Below the pieces are notes generated by a model. That model saw only the letters and a program-made list of their open reading frames with translations. It was not told the DNA's origin and did not search any database. A program made the position numbers and the translations under genes. Shown here one piece after another: positions 53,798 through 62,369 of a stretch of DNA of 64,000 bases; within the stretch, counting starts at the first letter, position 1; each line of letters opens with the position of its first letter. The stretch is from positions 27,459-91,458 of the forward strand of contig JBAYJY010000001.1 in NCBI GenBank assembly GCA_041664945.1. Reading direction: 5' to 3'. This DNA is from JBAYJY01 sp041664945. Lineage in GTDB: Bacteria > UBP15 > UBA6099.

Positions 53798-54613
53798 TTA
53801 AAATTCAACTCTTTCTTTATGCGTATAAACAACCAAATCATCATCTCGCAGGCGGCCGATGAGGGTGCAGTTCAGGCGGTCGGCGAGTTCGACGGCGAGC
53901 GCAGTCGCGGCTGAGACGGCGGCCACGATCGGTATCCCCGCGCGGACTGATTTCTGCGCCATTTCGAAACTGATTCGCCCGCTGAGTATCGCCACGCAGT
54001 TGGAGCAGTCTATGCCCCGCATCAGCGCGTAACCTATCGCTTTGTCGAGCGCGTTGTGTCGCCCGACATCTTCGCGAACGACGACCAATTCGCCATCCGT
54101 TCGAACGAGCGCAACAGCATGCGAGCCTTTCGTGCGCGTCTGAAGTTCCTGCTTCTCGATCATCCTGTACTGCATTTTGACGATGTCGGCGGCGTGGACC
54201 TGCGGCCCGTCTTTCAGCGGAGTCAGCCTTTTGTAGATGTCTTCGAGCATCTTTACGCCGCACAGTCCGCAACTGCTGCGCGATTCGAGCTTGCGCCCCG
54301 ATGACTTGCGCGGATCGGCAACTTCGCATTCGCCGCCACGGTCCGGCGTCATCACGTTTATGATGTTTTTCGTGTCTTCAGCATCCGCGCAAAATGCGAT
54401 CGTCAGAATATCCGCGAACTTGTCGACTATCCCCTCTGTGAAACAGAATCCGGCGGCGAGTTCGATTTCGTTGCCGGGCGTGCGCATGATCGTGGCAAAC
54501 GGTTCGCCGTTGATTCTGATTTCGAGCGGTTCCTCGACTATCAGCTCAATGCCGGTTTCGCGCGTTGTTTCTCCCGAAGCTTCAAGAGCTGTATGTTTAG
54601 CGGATGGCTCCAA
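53798..54613 (-). CDS. fdhD: Formate dehydrogenase accessory sulfurtransferase
   Basis: A 271-residue FdhD protein, which passes sulfur from a cysteine desulfurase to the molybdenum cofactor of formate dehydrogenase. Diagnostic motifs are RTPGNEIELAAGFCFTEGI, the conserved SSCGLCG cysteines, TKGSHAVALV, REDVGRHNALDKAIG and LSGRISFEMAQK. The start is TTG with AGGAGA about 6 bases upstream. No formate dehydrogenase gene is in the window. Confidence 0.95.
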   Translation of the reverse strand: MEPSAKHTALEASGETTRETGIELIVEEPLEIRINGEPFATIMRTPGNEIELAAGFCFTEGIVDKFADILTIAFCADAEDTKNIINVMTPDRGGECEVADPRKSSGRKLESRSSCGLCGVKMLEDIYKRLTPLKDGPQVHAADIVKMQYRMIEKQELQTRTKGSHAVALVRTDGELVVVREDVGRHNALDKAIGYALMRGIDCSNCVAILSGRISFEMAQKSVRAGIPIVAAVSAATALAVELADRLNCTLIGRLRDDDLVVYTHKERVEF

Positions 54614-54670
54614 GATGATCTCCTAAATCAATTCGTCAAACTGTCGTTCACTATATCGTCTCTGACATAT

Positions 54671-54779
54671 ATTTGTCATTCCGCCACACACATTTGTCAT
54701 TCCGAGCGAAGCGAGGAATCTTGATAAAAAAGCGTTTTATTTGAGATTCCTCGTCACTACGCTCCTCGGAATGACAAAT
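54671..54779. repeat. Imperfect inverted-repeat element (TTTGTCATTCCG family)
   Basis: A left arm (54692-54723) with TTTGTCATTCCGAGCG and GAGGAATCT and an inverted right arm (54741-54779) with AGATTCCTCG and CGGAATGACAAAT. A truncated copy of the end, ATTTGTCATTCCG, sits at 54671. Such elements are dispersed, MITE/REP-like sequences. It fills the gap between fdhD and the PHP gene, which holds nothing else. Confidence 0.75.
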
Positions 54780-54799
54780 CAGGGCTGCGCAACATCGCT

Positions 54800-55840
54800 T
54801 CACTTATTTTTCACCCATATAGGCGCCGAAATGGAATAGCGTCCGTCCGGCATGGAGGCGTAGGCGACGTACCATTGGACTTTTTCGGATAATACCGGGA
54901 GTTTGAATTTCTCGCGGAACTCGCCGGACTTCGGGACCCAGTTTTTAACGATGGAGCCGCCGTTTGACATGAGGCGCACGAAAGCGGGCGGGTCGCCGGG
55001 CCGCGAGACGGTAATCTCAAAATTCACATAGTCGGCGGTGATCTGCGAGCCCATCGGCTTTCCGTTGCCGGTGAACTGAAGAACGAGCGAGCGGTCGGTG
55101 GTTGCGTAAAAGCGACGGGCGATGAAAGCCTCGCGCAGGCCGTCGGCTGTGAGTTCGTTGGCGTAGGCCGCGACGAATTCGGGTTGCAGTCCCCAGTTCG
55201 GGGAATGGTTGTCCTGAGCCGCTGCGGGCGCGACACGCCAGCCTCTGTCGAGAGCTATGTAATAAAACGGAATGTCTTCCGGCTGCACGACTTCGATATA
55301 GACCGCCTGCGAGGCGAGTTCGGGAATGTATTTGAAGTTGTCCCAATTGCTCATTCCCTTGTCGGCGCTCCAGAACGGGTGGTTCAGGCCGGTGAGCGAT
55401 TTCGGATGTTTTTTCAGCCAGACGCTGAGGAAGCGGTCGAACGTGCCGGTCATCAGGAACGGGGGCGGAGTCGCAGGGTCGAAAAGAACGTTCATGTGCG
55501 CTTTTATGCCGTCCGACCATTCCCAGCCGAGGAGAGCGACGAACTTTCCGTCCTCGGTTTTAGCGCGCGACACTTCCTGTTCGTATTTCCATTTGTTGAC
55601 GTTTGTATCGCCGTTTGGCAGGACGCCTCCGGCCTGAAACTGCTGGTAGTGTTCGGTGACGGCCCAGAAATCCGTTTTGCCCTGATTGCGAGCGGTGTCC
55701 CATGCCTGATCGGCGATCCCGGTCCCGTCGGAGAAGCTTGTGTGCGAGTGCAGTCCGCCGATATAAAGATTGTATGCGGCAGCCCGCGTTCCGATGCAGA
55801 AAAGAAGAAGGGCGAGAATTGCCGGAAGTCGTTTTGTCAT
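54800..55840 (-). CDS. Exported PHP-domain protein
   Basis: A 346-residue protein with a signal peptide (MTKRLPAILALLLFCIGTRA). GLHSHTSFSDGTG right after it is the HxH metal motif of PHP phosphoesterases, and WAVTEHYQQF, GLNHPFW and AAQDNHSPNW supply further His/Asp ligands. A C-terminal beta domain follows (about 250-346). PHP proteins act on phosphate esters, but exported members of the DUF3604-like type are uncharacterised. Single gene. Confidence 0.75.
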   Translation of the reverse strand: MTKRLPAILALLLFCIGTRAAAYNLYIGGLHSHTSFSDGTGIADQAWDTARNQGKTDFWAVTEHYQQFQAGGVLPNGDTNVNKWKYEQEVSRAKTEDGKFVALLGWEWSDGIKAHMNVLFDPATPPPFLMTGTFDRFLSVWLKKHPKSLTGLNHPFWSADKGMSNWDNFKYIPELASQAVYIEVVQPEDIPFYYIALDRGWRVAPAAAQDNHSPNWGLQPEFVAAYANELTADGLREAFIARRFYATTDRSLVLQFTGNGKPMGSQITADYVNFEITVSRPGDPPAFVRLMSNGGSIVKNWVPKSGEFREKFKLPVLSEKVQWYVAYASMPDGRYSISAPIWVKNK

Positions 55841-56033
55841 CTTTGAAATACTCCTATCGTTATTATTAACACGCAGCGTCCTTGACAGTTCAACATATCA
55901 TATCATAGAGTGACAGACGCGATCAAATCAAGTTGGGGGACATTCTATAACATCGAAATTTGGCAATAAAAAAGGCAATTAACGAATATTATAGTAATAT
56001 GGCGCGTGACATGATGAAGGGAATGAAGAAAAC

Positions 56034-56885
56034 ATGAGAATAGGCTGCAACACGGTCGCCTTTCGCAAATACGGACTGGACTTTGCGCTGGAACGGATAG
56101 TCAGCGCCGGTTACAAATACGTTGAGATCGAGGCGAACGCGCCGTGGTGCGACCACGTTAACACCGACTCTGACGACCCGGTCAGGTTTCGCGAAAAAAC
56201 GCTCGGCGCCGGACTGATCGACATTTCATGCATCGGCGCGCACCGCGAGTTGATCGCCGAACCGGGGTCGGAGGCGGACATCAGGCGCGCGCTTGAGTTC
56301 GCCGGCGCAGCCGGAGTGAAAGCGGTCGCCACAGGAGAGGGCCAAATGCCCGAAGGGATGCGGTTCGAAGAAGCGCTCGCGATTCTAAAGCCCAAGCTCG
56401 AACGGCTGGCGGAGACCGCTGAAAAGGAAAAAGTGTTTCTGTGCATGGAGCCGCATGGAACGATTTCGCTTGCGCCGGGCGGGCTCGGCAGGATACTCGC
56501 GCTTGCGCCGTCGCCGTGGCTGTGCGTCAACTTCGACACTGCAAACCCGCGGCGCGGCGACTATGTCGGCAAGACGAAAAACGAAATTGATTTCAAGCTC
56601 GGCGAATCGGCGAAGGGGGATGAGCTCGCGGCGCTGGCGCCGGTGGCGGACAAAGTCAGACACGTACACTGGAAGGACATAGTCGGGCGCAACGCGGTGA
56701 TAGCAGGAAAGGGCGAGGTGCGGCTGCGCGAGGAACTTGAAATACTGCGCGACGCCGGTTATGACGGAACGCTGTCGTACGAAACGGAAGGCTGGGAGGA
56801 AGCGGACGAAGCGCAGGCGATGATAGAGGAGAGCCTGATTTTCACGAGGCTGCTTCTGGCGGAGATGAGAATACTTTTCGATTGA
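56034..56885 (+). CDS. Sugar phosphate isomerase/epimerase (xylose-isomerase-like TIM barrel)
   Basis: A 283-residue AP-endonuclease-2-like barrel: MRIGCNTVAFRKYGLDFALE, YVEIEANAPW, FLCMEPHG (metal Glu), LCVNFDTANPRRGDYV, VRHVHWKDIVGR and LSYETEGWEE (metal Glu). IolE, IolI, IolO and many sugar epimerases share this fold. It precedes the creatininase-family gene by 150 bases in the same direction. Together with iolB in this window, an inositol-pathway role is possible but not shown. Confidence 0.78.
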   Translation: MRIGCNTVAFRKYGLDFALERIVSAGYKYVEIEANAPWCDHVNTDSDDPVRFREKTLGAGLIDISCIGAHRELIAEPGSEADIRRALEFAGAAGVKAVATGEGQMPEGMRFEEALAILKPKLERLAETAEKEKVFLCMEPHGTISLAPGGLGRILALAPSPWLCVNFDTANPRRGDYVGKTKNEIDFKLGESAKGDELAALAPVADKVRHVHWKDIVGRNAVIAGKGEVRLREELEILRDAGYDGTLSYETEGWEEADEAQAMIEESLIFTRLLLAEMRILFD

Positions 56886-57035
56886 AAAAGGCCCCGTATT
56901 GCCGGTACGCCGGACTCTCATTTGTACCCTCTTGAAAAAGTGAACAAAGCGGCTGATACTTTTGTGGTCAGGATCGAGGAGCGATTTAGGTCGTTCTGAA
57001 ACCGGGATCGAATAATTAATATAAAGGAGAGAACC

Positions 57036-58181
57036 ATGGCGAAGAAGACTGTGAAAAAATCCGCGAAGAAAGCGGACAAGAAGGGCAGCTATCTCTGGCT
57101 CACGACAGAAAATCCGGCGATTATTTTTGAAGACTCCGTTGTCGGGCGGATGAAGAAAAAACTTTGGGACTCTTCTGAAGCGGAAGTCGACGCGATTCTG
57201 AAAGAATACGGAATCCCGTCGGAACCTGAACTCGCGAAGCCCGGCAGCTATATACAGACGACGCCGCGAAGCAAGCTGATCGAGAACCGCCGCAAAAACG
57301 ATATCGTGCTGATCCCGGTCGGTTGCACCGAGAACCACGGCGACCATTCGATCTCCGGGCTGGACAGCTTCATGGTCACGCAGATATGCGAGGGCGTTCG
57401 GCGCTTCACCGGCAAGAAGGGCAAGCCCGTGAACCTCGCGCACAATCCGCTCAGCTACGGCGCGCACCCCTACCACCACGTCGGCATGCCCGGCACGGTG
57501 AACATCCCGCAGGAAGTCGTTAAGGAGTATCTGATAAATGTCATGCTCGGCCTGTGGAACGACGGTTTCCGCAAGCAGATCATTGTCAACAACCACGGGC
57601 AGTTGTGGGTTCTCGAAACAGCTCTGCATGAGTTCATGTACCGCTACCAGCTCCCCGGCGTGTTTCAGGTTATCGATTGGCACCGCGCTGTTAGGGAATT
57701 CTTCTATCCGAACGGACCTGACCAGATCTCGACGCCGTTCGTTCACGCGGACGAGGCGGAGACATCTGTCGCGATGCTCATGTTCCCGAAAGAGATGATC
57801 GATATGAAATCGGCCTGCGACACGAAATCAGTGCCGCTAATGCCGCTTGGACATTTCGACAACTCGGTCGACAACTTCCACCGCCCGCACCGCTGGTCGG
57901 AAGGCGAGGGCCACTCCTGCATCGAAATCGCCGGAACCCCCGAAGGCGTTGTCGGCTGCCCGACGCGCGCGGACGCCCGCAAGGCCAAGCGCCCCATCGC
58001 CGCGATTCTCCAGTACCTCACGCTATGCTGCGACCAGATTCTCGAAGAGTTCCCGGCCGGCAAAGTGCCGCCGACGGAAAAGGTCACTCTCAGATCGGCC
58101 GCGGAAATGGCTCCCTATCTCAAGGAGCCGCTTAGCAAAGGCTGGAAGTCAGTTTATCAGTTGCCCAAGATCGGATTCTGA
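57036..58181 (+). CDS. Creatininase-family amidohydrolase (possible IolN)
   Basis: A 381-residue protein. IPVGCTENHGDHSISGLDSF, VNNHGQLW and VHADEAETSVAML carry the Glu, His and Asp metal ligands of the creatininase fold. A Lys-rich N-terminus (about 20 residues) and a 50-residue extension before the core make it longer than creatininase (about 250-260). Long members of the family include 3-dehydro-scyllo-inosose hydrolase IolN of Thermotoga. AAGGAG precedes the ATG, and a terminator follows. The inositol assignment is an inference from length and from the neighbouring TIM-barrel gene. Confidence 0.75.
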   Translation: MAKKTVKKSAKKADKKGSYLWLTTENPAIIFEDSVVGRMKKKLWDSSEAEVDAILKEYGIPSEPELAKPGSYIQTTPRSKLIENRRKNDIVLIPVGCTENHGDHSISGLDSFMVTQICEGVRRFTGKKGKPVNLAHNPLSYGAHPYHHVGMPGTVNIPQEVVKEYLINVMLGLWNDGFRKQIIVNNHGQLWVLETALHEFMYRYQLPGVFQVIDWHRAVREFFYPNGPDQISTPFVHADEAETSVAMLMFPKEMIDMKSACDTKSVPLMPLGHFDNSVDNFHRPHRWSEGEGHSCIEIAGTPEGVVGCPTRADARKAKRPIAAILQYLTLCCDQILEEFPAGKVPPTEKVTLRSAAEMAPYLKEPLSKGWKSVYQLPKIGF

Positions 58182-58233
58182 TAATTTCAGTAGCGCGAAC
58201 AAGCGCGGAATTGTTTTTATGAAATTTCGAAAG

Positions 58234-58258
58234 CGGGGACTCAGCTCCCCGTTTTTAT
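58234..58258 (+). terminator. Rho-independent terminator after the creatininase-family gene
   Basis: CGGGGA and TCCCCG pair around CTCAGC, followed by TTTTTATTA. It touches the stop of the convergent PIG-L gene. Confidence 0.85.
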
Positions 58259-59130
58259 TATGGATTTGCGTAGTAATCGTTTACGGCGTTCAGAAACATT
58301 TCTATTGTGCCGAGCCCTTTGGAAGTGGCGTCATATCGCAATTCCTTCGCGGGAGGTTTTGTGTAATCGTAATCGGGCGCGACGCGATAGGGCTCGCCGA
58401 ATTTCTTGAAATGCTTCTTGTCCATAGAGAACTCGTATGTGCCCAAAGTGCGTTGGGACGGATACATTTTGAACAGGCTCAGCTTCAGGTTGAATAGCTT
58501 GCTGTCGAGCGGCGTGTAGAGGACGGTCGATTTCCCGTCCGGCAGGAATTGAAAGATGCGGGTCTCGCCGTTGACGACGTTGTTGTCGGGGAATTCGTAG
58601 TGGACGATTCCGGATTTCTTCGCGACGGCTGACGCAACGAAAGAAACTGAGTCGTGATCAATGTTGCCGCCCTCATAGGCGTGAGACATGATGTCCGTCG
58701 GGGCGATTTTTTCGACAAGTTTCGATAGGTCGCCGACGAGCTCTCGAAGATGCTTGTAAGCGCCCTGATCTGGATAGCCGAGAAAAAAGAGGCGGTCCTG
58801 AGGAACGCCGAGCAGTTCCATCACTGCGCGGGATTCCTTCTGACGAGCGGCCGGTTCGCCGCCGCGTCCGCCGTCAGTCGCCCAAACGCAGTAGACATCT
58901 TTTCCGGCGCGCATGTCGGCGACGATCTTTATGGCAATGTCTATTTCGTCGTCCTCGTGGGCGAAGAAGTAAAGCGCGGCTTGCGGTTTAGCGACAGCGG
59001 GCGTTTCCCCGCGGGCGGGTGTCGCTGATGCCGCAACTATCGCCGCGATAAGAAATACCAGCAAAGCGAATATATGTCGGCAGGAACTCACTCGATTATT
59101 TTTGTTTAGTTTCACTTGTTTCACGCTCAA
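58258..59130 (-). CDS. Exported PIG-L-type deacetylase
   Basis: A 290-residue protein. A signal or anchor helix (HIFALLVFLIAAIVAASATP) is followed by YFFAHEDDEIDI, the AHPDDE-type zinc motif, and YEGGNIDHDSVS with the second ligand pair. GRGGEPAARQKESRAVMELL is the usual helix between them. PIG-L enzymes remove acetyl groups from N-acetylglucosaminyl groups on lipids or antibiotics. It follows the BatA-like gene by 17 bases. The start is uncertain: TTG at 59130 has no good ribosome site. Confidence 0.8.
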   Translation of the reverse strand: MSVKQVKLNKNNRVSSCRHIFALLVFLIAAIVAASATPARGETPAVAKPQAALYFFAHEDDEIDIAIKIVADMRAGKDVYCVWATDGGRGGEPAARQKESRAVMELLGVPQDRLFFLGYPDQGAYKHLRELVGDLSKLVEKIAPTDIMSHAYEGGNIDHDSVSFVASAVAKKSGIVHYEFPDNNVVNGETRIFQFLPDGKSTVLYTPLDSKLFNLKLSLFKMYPSQRTLGTYEFSMDKKHFKKFGEPYRVAPDYDYTKPPAKELRYDATSKGLGTIEMFLNAVNDYYANP

Positions 59131-59147
59131 CCATTAAAACTTGTGAA

Positions 59148-61253
59148 TTACCTTCTATTCGAAAGAACTGTTTCAGCGAGAAGGAGAAGAATAGCGGCGA
59201 GTAGGGCGGGGAACCAGAGGGCGGCGGCGCGGCGCGTGTAGGCGAGCGCTATTATCTTATCAACTACGCTGAACCTGCCTGATTCCAGAAAGTAAACTTT
59301 ATAACCGCTGTATATCTTTTTAAACGCGGACGCTGAAAGCGTCTTCAACTGTCCCTCGCGCGGGTCGCTGTTCACGGCAAACGTGTCTATGATTTTATCT
59401 TTTCCGGATCGGATTTCGTACACGCCTTCATGCAGCTCCGAGTCTGCTCGCGAAGCGAAAACGCCTCCTCCGCCGTCAGTCACACGGACCAGTTCGATCG
59501 GCGCGACGGTTTCTGCGTTTCGCGCAACCAGAGATTCGACGCTGGCCGGAACGTCTTCCTGAATCCGGATGCCGCCGCCGAGCGTATACGAATTGCTATT
59601 CGTGCGGTTAATCTCGCCGAGATATTTCATAAGCTGCATAATGAACGGGATGAACGCCGGTTTGAGGGGCAAATTCGTTTCCGCAGGGTCGAAACGCGAG
59701 GCGAAGAGAATGACTTTGCCGCGGCCGACGCGCCTTTCCGCCAGCAGCGCCGAGCCGTCCGACAGTTCGGCGAGAGTCGAGACATCGGCGCCGTTCACCC
59801 GGATTTGAGCGGGCCGGTTGAACCGTGTTTCTCTGAACGCCGCGCCTGCCTTGCCGGACAACTTCTCGAACAGCGGGCGCGCAGAATCGAGTTCGCCGAC
59901 CGCCAGAAACGAGGACGTCTCTTTATCGGTTCGCGCCGATGGTTTTTTTTGCGCGACAATCGAAACGCCGCCTCCGAAAAGGGTGCGGGCGATAATGTCG
60001 GCGGGTTGCTGTTCGTCTCCGGCGCTTATGAACACGCCGCCGCCGCCGGCGAGGAAGTCGCCGAGCGTGGACAGATTAGCGGGCGACAGCGCCGAGCCGT
60101 CGGGAACAATCGCAACGCGATACTTAGACAGCGCCTGCGCGGAGAGAGAATCCGGAGGCAGAATCGCCATGCGCGCCGCGCCGCCGACAGAACGAAGCGC
60201 GCGGGCGATATAGAACGAACCGCGGGCGGCGTCGCGGGTCGCGCTTTCGCTCGTGATAAGAGCGGCCGGAATCTCGCGGTGAGCGTCGAATGTGAAGTAG
60301 CGCGCGTTGTCGCCGCGCATCCTGTCGCCGGAGATGGCGATGCGTCCGCGCCGGCGGCCTGCCTCGCCGAGCGTGATGGAAAAGCAGCCGCGCGCGGTCC
60401 CTTTCGAGTCGGGTGTCAAAGTTTGTTCGCCGCGTTTGCGGCTGTCGACGTCGAGCGCCGCCACGATGGGAGTTTTCACCGGCGCGGAGGATTCGACCCG
60501 GAAGCAGATCGGCGATTCCTCGCCTGTGAGCGGAAAGAGCGGAAGAGAGACGCTTTCTACCCAGGCGTTTGCGCGATGCATTCCGGCGGCGAGCGCGTCG
60601 GCGATGATGATTGGATCGCCCTTGGCGGCGTCTGGCGGCTTCAGGCCGAAACCGTTCGATTGAAAATCCGAGAAGATGATGAGGCGCCGTTCGCTCGCGG
60701 GAGAGAGCCTGAGTTCGCGGATGGCGCGGTTGATTTTGAGGTCGAGAGGCGCGCGGCAAGAGCCGGGCTTCGCTTTTTTGATAAGGCTGATTGCTGACGC
60801 GGCGGACATGACGTTGGCGCCGGCGGCGTCTCCGCATGCGAGTTCGACGGTTATTTCGTCCTCATAAGCGGCGCGGCTAACAAGTTTTTCGGCGGCCGAC
60901 TTGGCGCGTTCGAAGATAGTGACGCCGCCGCGTTCCCAGCTCATGCTCGGCGAGTTGTCGAGAATGATGTGCAGCGCGGCGCGGTCGCGCGTTCCTGGCA
61001 GAGAGAGCCGCGAGTTATGAAGGACGGGTTGCGCGAAAGCGAGCGCGAGCAGGGCGATGGCGGCGATTCGGCAAAGCAGGACGAGCCACTGCCGCAGGGT
61101 GAGTATGCGCATGCTGCGGCGCTTAGAGCCGATCAGCAGCATGAACGCCGGGAAAACGACCTGCTGGACGCGCCTGCGCGTGAAGAGGTGCAAAATAAGC
61201 GGTATCGCGACGAGAGCGAGGGCGGCGAGAAGCGCAGGTTGCAGGAATCCCAT
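59148..61253 (-). CDS. BatA-like membrane protein with VWA domain
   Basis: A 701-residue protein. The N-terminus (LQPALLAALALVAIPLILHL then RRVQQVVFPA) is the BatA/aerotolerance N-terminal domain, with two membrane helices. A VWA-like domain (about 90-230) starts with IILDNSPSMSWE (DxSxS MIDAS) and has IIFSDFQSNG. A large variable part follows, including a glutamine-amidotransferase-like segment (FLAGGGGVFISAGD), and a final membrane helix (WFPALLAAILLLLAETVL). It works at the inner membrane, probably with the DUF58 protein 2 bases upstream. Confidence 0.8.
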   Translation of the reverse strand: MGFLQPALLAALALVAIPLILHLFTRRRVQQVVFPAFMLLIGSKRRSMRILTLRQWLVLLCRIAAIALLALAFAQPVLHNSRLSLPGTRDRAALHIILDNSPSMSWERGGVTIFERAKSAAEKLVSRAAYEDEITVELACGDAAGANVMSAASAISLIKKAKPGSCRAPLDLKINRAIRELRLSPASERRLIIFSDFQSNGFGLKPPDAAKGDPIIIADALAAGMHRANAWVESVSLPLFPLTGEESPICFRVESSAPVKTPIVAALDVDSRKRGEQTLTPDSKGTARGCFSITLGEAGRRRGRIAISGDRMRGDNARYFTFDAHREIPAALITSESATRDAARGSFYIARALRSVGGAARMAILPPDSLSAQALSKYRVAIVPDGSALSPANLSTLGDFLAGGGGVFISAGDEQQPADIIARTLFGGGVSIVAQKKPSARTDKETSSFLAVGELDSARPLFEKLSGKAGAAFRETRFNRPAQIRVNGADVSTLAELSDGSALLAERRVGRGKVILFASRFDPAETNLPLKPAFIPFIMQLMKYLGEINRTNSNSYTLGGGIRIQEDVPASVESLVARNAETVAPIELVRVTDGGGGVFASRADSELHEGVYEIRSGKDKIIDTFAVNSDPREGQLKTLSASAFKKIYSGYKVYFLESGRFSVVDKIIALAYTRRAAALWFPALLAAILLLLAETVLSNRR

Positions 61254-61255
61254 GG

Positions 61256-62173
61256 TTATCTCCGCTTGCTGCGCTCGCGCCGTTCGAGGTAGCCGAGCAG
61301 AATTTCCTCGGCGGCCGTAGATGTCGGGGCGGGAACGAAGTCGATGCCTATTCGAAGGCAGAAGTCGCGATAGTTATCGAGGAATTGGTTTAGGTTTTTC
61401 AGGTACAGAGCGCGGACAGCGGTCGGGTCGGAAGTGAGGTCGCGTCCGGATTCTGGATCGACAAAGCGAGAAGCGCGGGTGAACGGGAAATCGAGTTCGG
61501 CTGCTGAGAGGACATGGAAGACGACTGCTTCTCCGCCGCGGCCGCGAATGACGCGCAGAGCGTCCTGAACGGGGCCGGGGTCTTCGAGCAGGTCCGAGAT
61601 GACGACGGCGAAGCAGCGGCGTCGCGACTGCTCGCCGAGCAGGCGGAGCGAATCGGCGATGTGAGCCTCGCCCCGCGGGCCGGTGTCCGCGAGCGCGCCG
61701 AGTATACGGTAGAGGTGCCCCCGCGATGTGCGCGGCTCGATCGCAGGTCTCCCGCCGGCGCCGGCGATTATCAGTCCCACCGAATCGCCTTGTTTCAGAA
61801 ACAGATATGCGAGCGCGGCGGCAAGCAGGTTTCCGTGTTTCCATTTGCCGGACCCGTCTCCGGCGCCGGAGCGCCCGAAGTCCATCGAGGCGCTTGCGTC
61901 TGCGACTATATAAACTTGAAGGTTTTTCTCCTCTTCGTGCTGCTTGACGTAGTAGCGGCCGCTTTTAGCGAAAACTTTCCAGTCCACGTGGCGTGGGTCG
62001 TCGCCGGGATAATACTCGCGATGTTCGAGGAACTCGACGTTGAAGCCGCGCGAGGCGCTGCCGTGCATGCCGGTCAGCAACCCTTCGGCGACCATGCGCG
62101 CGCGAAGTTCGAGCCGGGCGACTTTCTCCATCAGCTCGGGCGAAAATAGCGGCATGTTGTTGTTGTCGTTCAT
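61256..62173 (-). CDS. DUF58 domain protein
   Basis: A 305-residue VWA-related protein. RGFNVEFLEHREYYPGDDPR and HVDWKVFAKSGRYYVKQHEEE are the DUF58 signature, then VADASASMDFG (VWA-like DxSxS) and AVVISDLLEDP. DUF58 proteins normally pair with a MoxR AAA+ ATPase and BatA-type proteins. The BatA-like gene follows directly, but no MoxR gene precedes it: the upstream side is the divergent prpD gene. Confidence 0.88.
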   Translation of the reverse strand: MNDNNNMPLFSPELMEKVARLELRARMVAEGLLTGMHGSASRGFNVEFLEHREYYPGDDPRHVDWKVFAKSGRYYVKQHEEEKNLQVYIVADASASMDFGRSGAGDGSGKWKHGNLLAAALAYLFLKQGDSVGLIIAGAGGRPAIEPRTSRGHLYRILGALADTGPRGEAHIADSLRLLGEQSRRRCFAVVISDLLEDPGPVQDALRVIRGRGGEAVVFHVLSAAELDFPFTRASRFVDPESGRDLTSDPTAVRALYLKNLNQFLDNYRDFCLRIGIDFVPAPTSTAAEEILLGYLERRERSKRR

Positions 62174-62369
62174 CTTTTATTCCCGCCGAACATAACACAT
62201 TCGGACAAACTTCAGCGGCAGCAGCGCCCTTCACATTCTAACGAATAGCGGAACTCTACTCAATGGCGGCAAGGTATGCGTCGTTTTGCGCTTCCGGTGA
62301 TTGTGGATTTGTGTTAGATTATTAGAAGCCAGAAAGCAGCGCAAGGAATCGGCCGGAGGACAAAAACAA

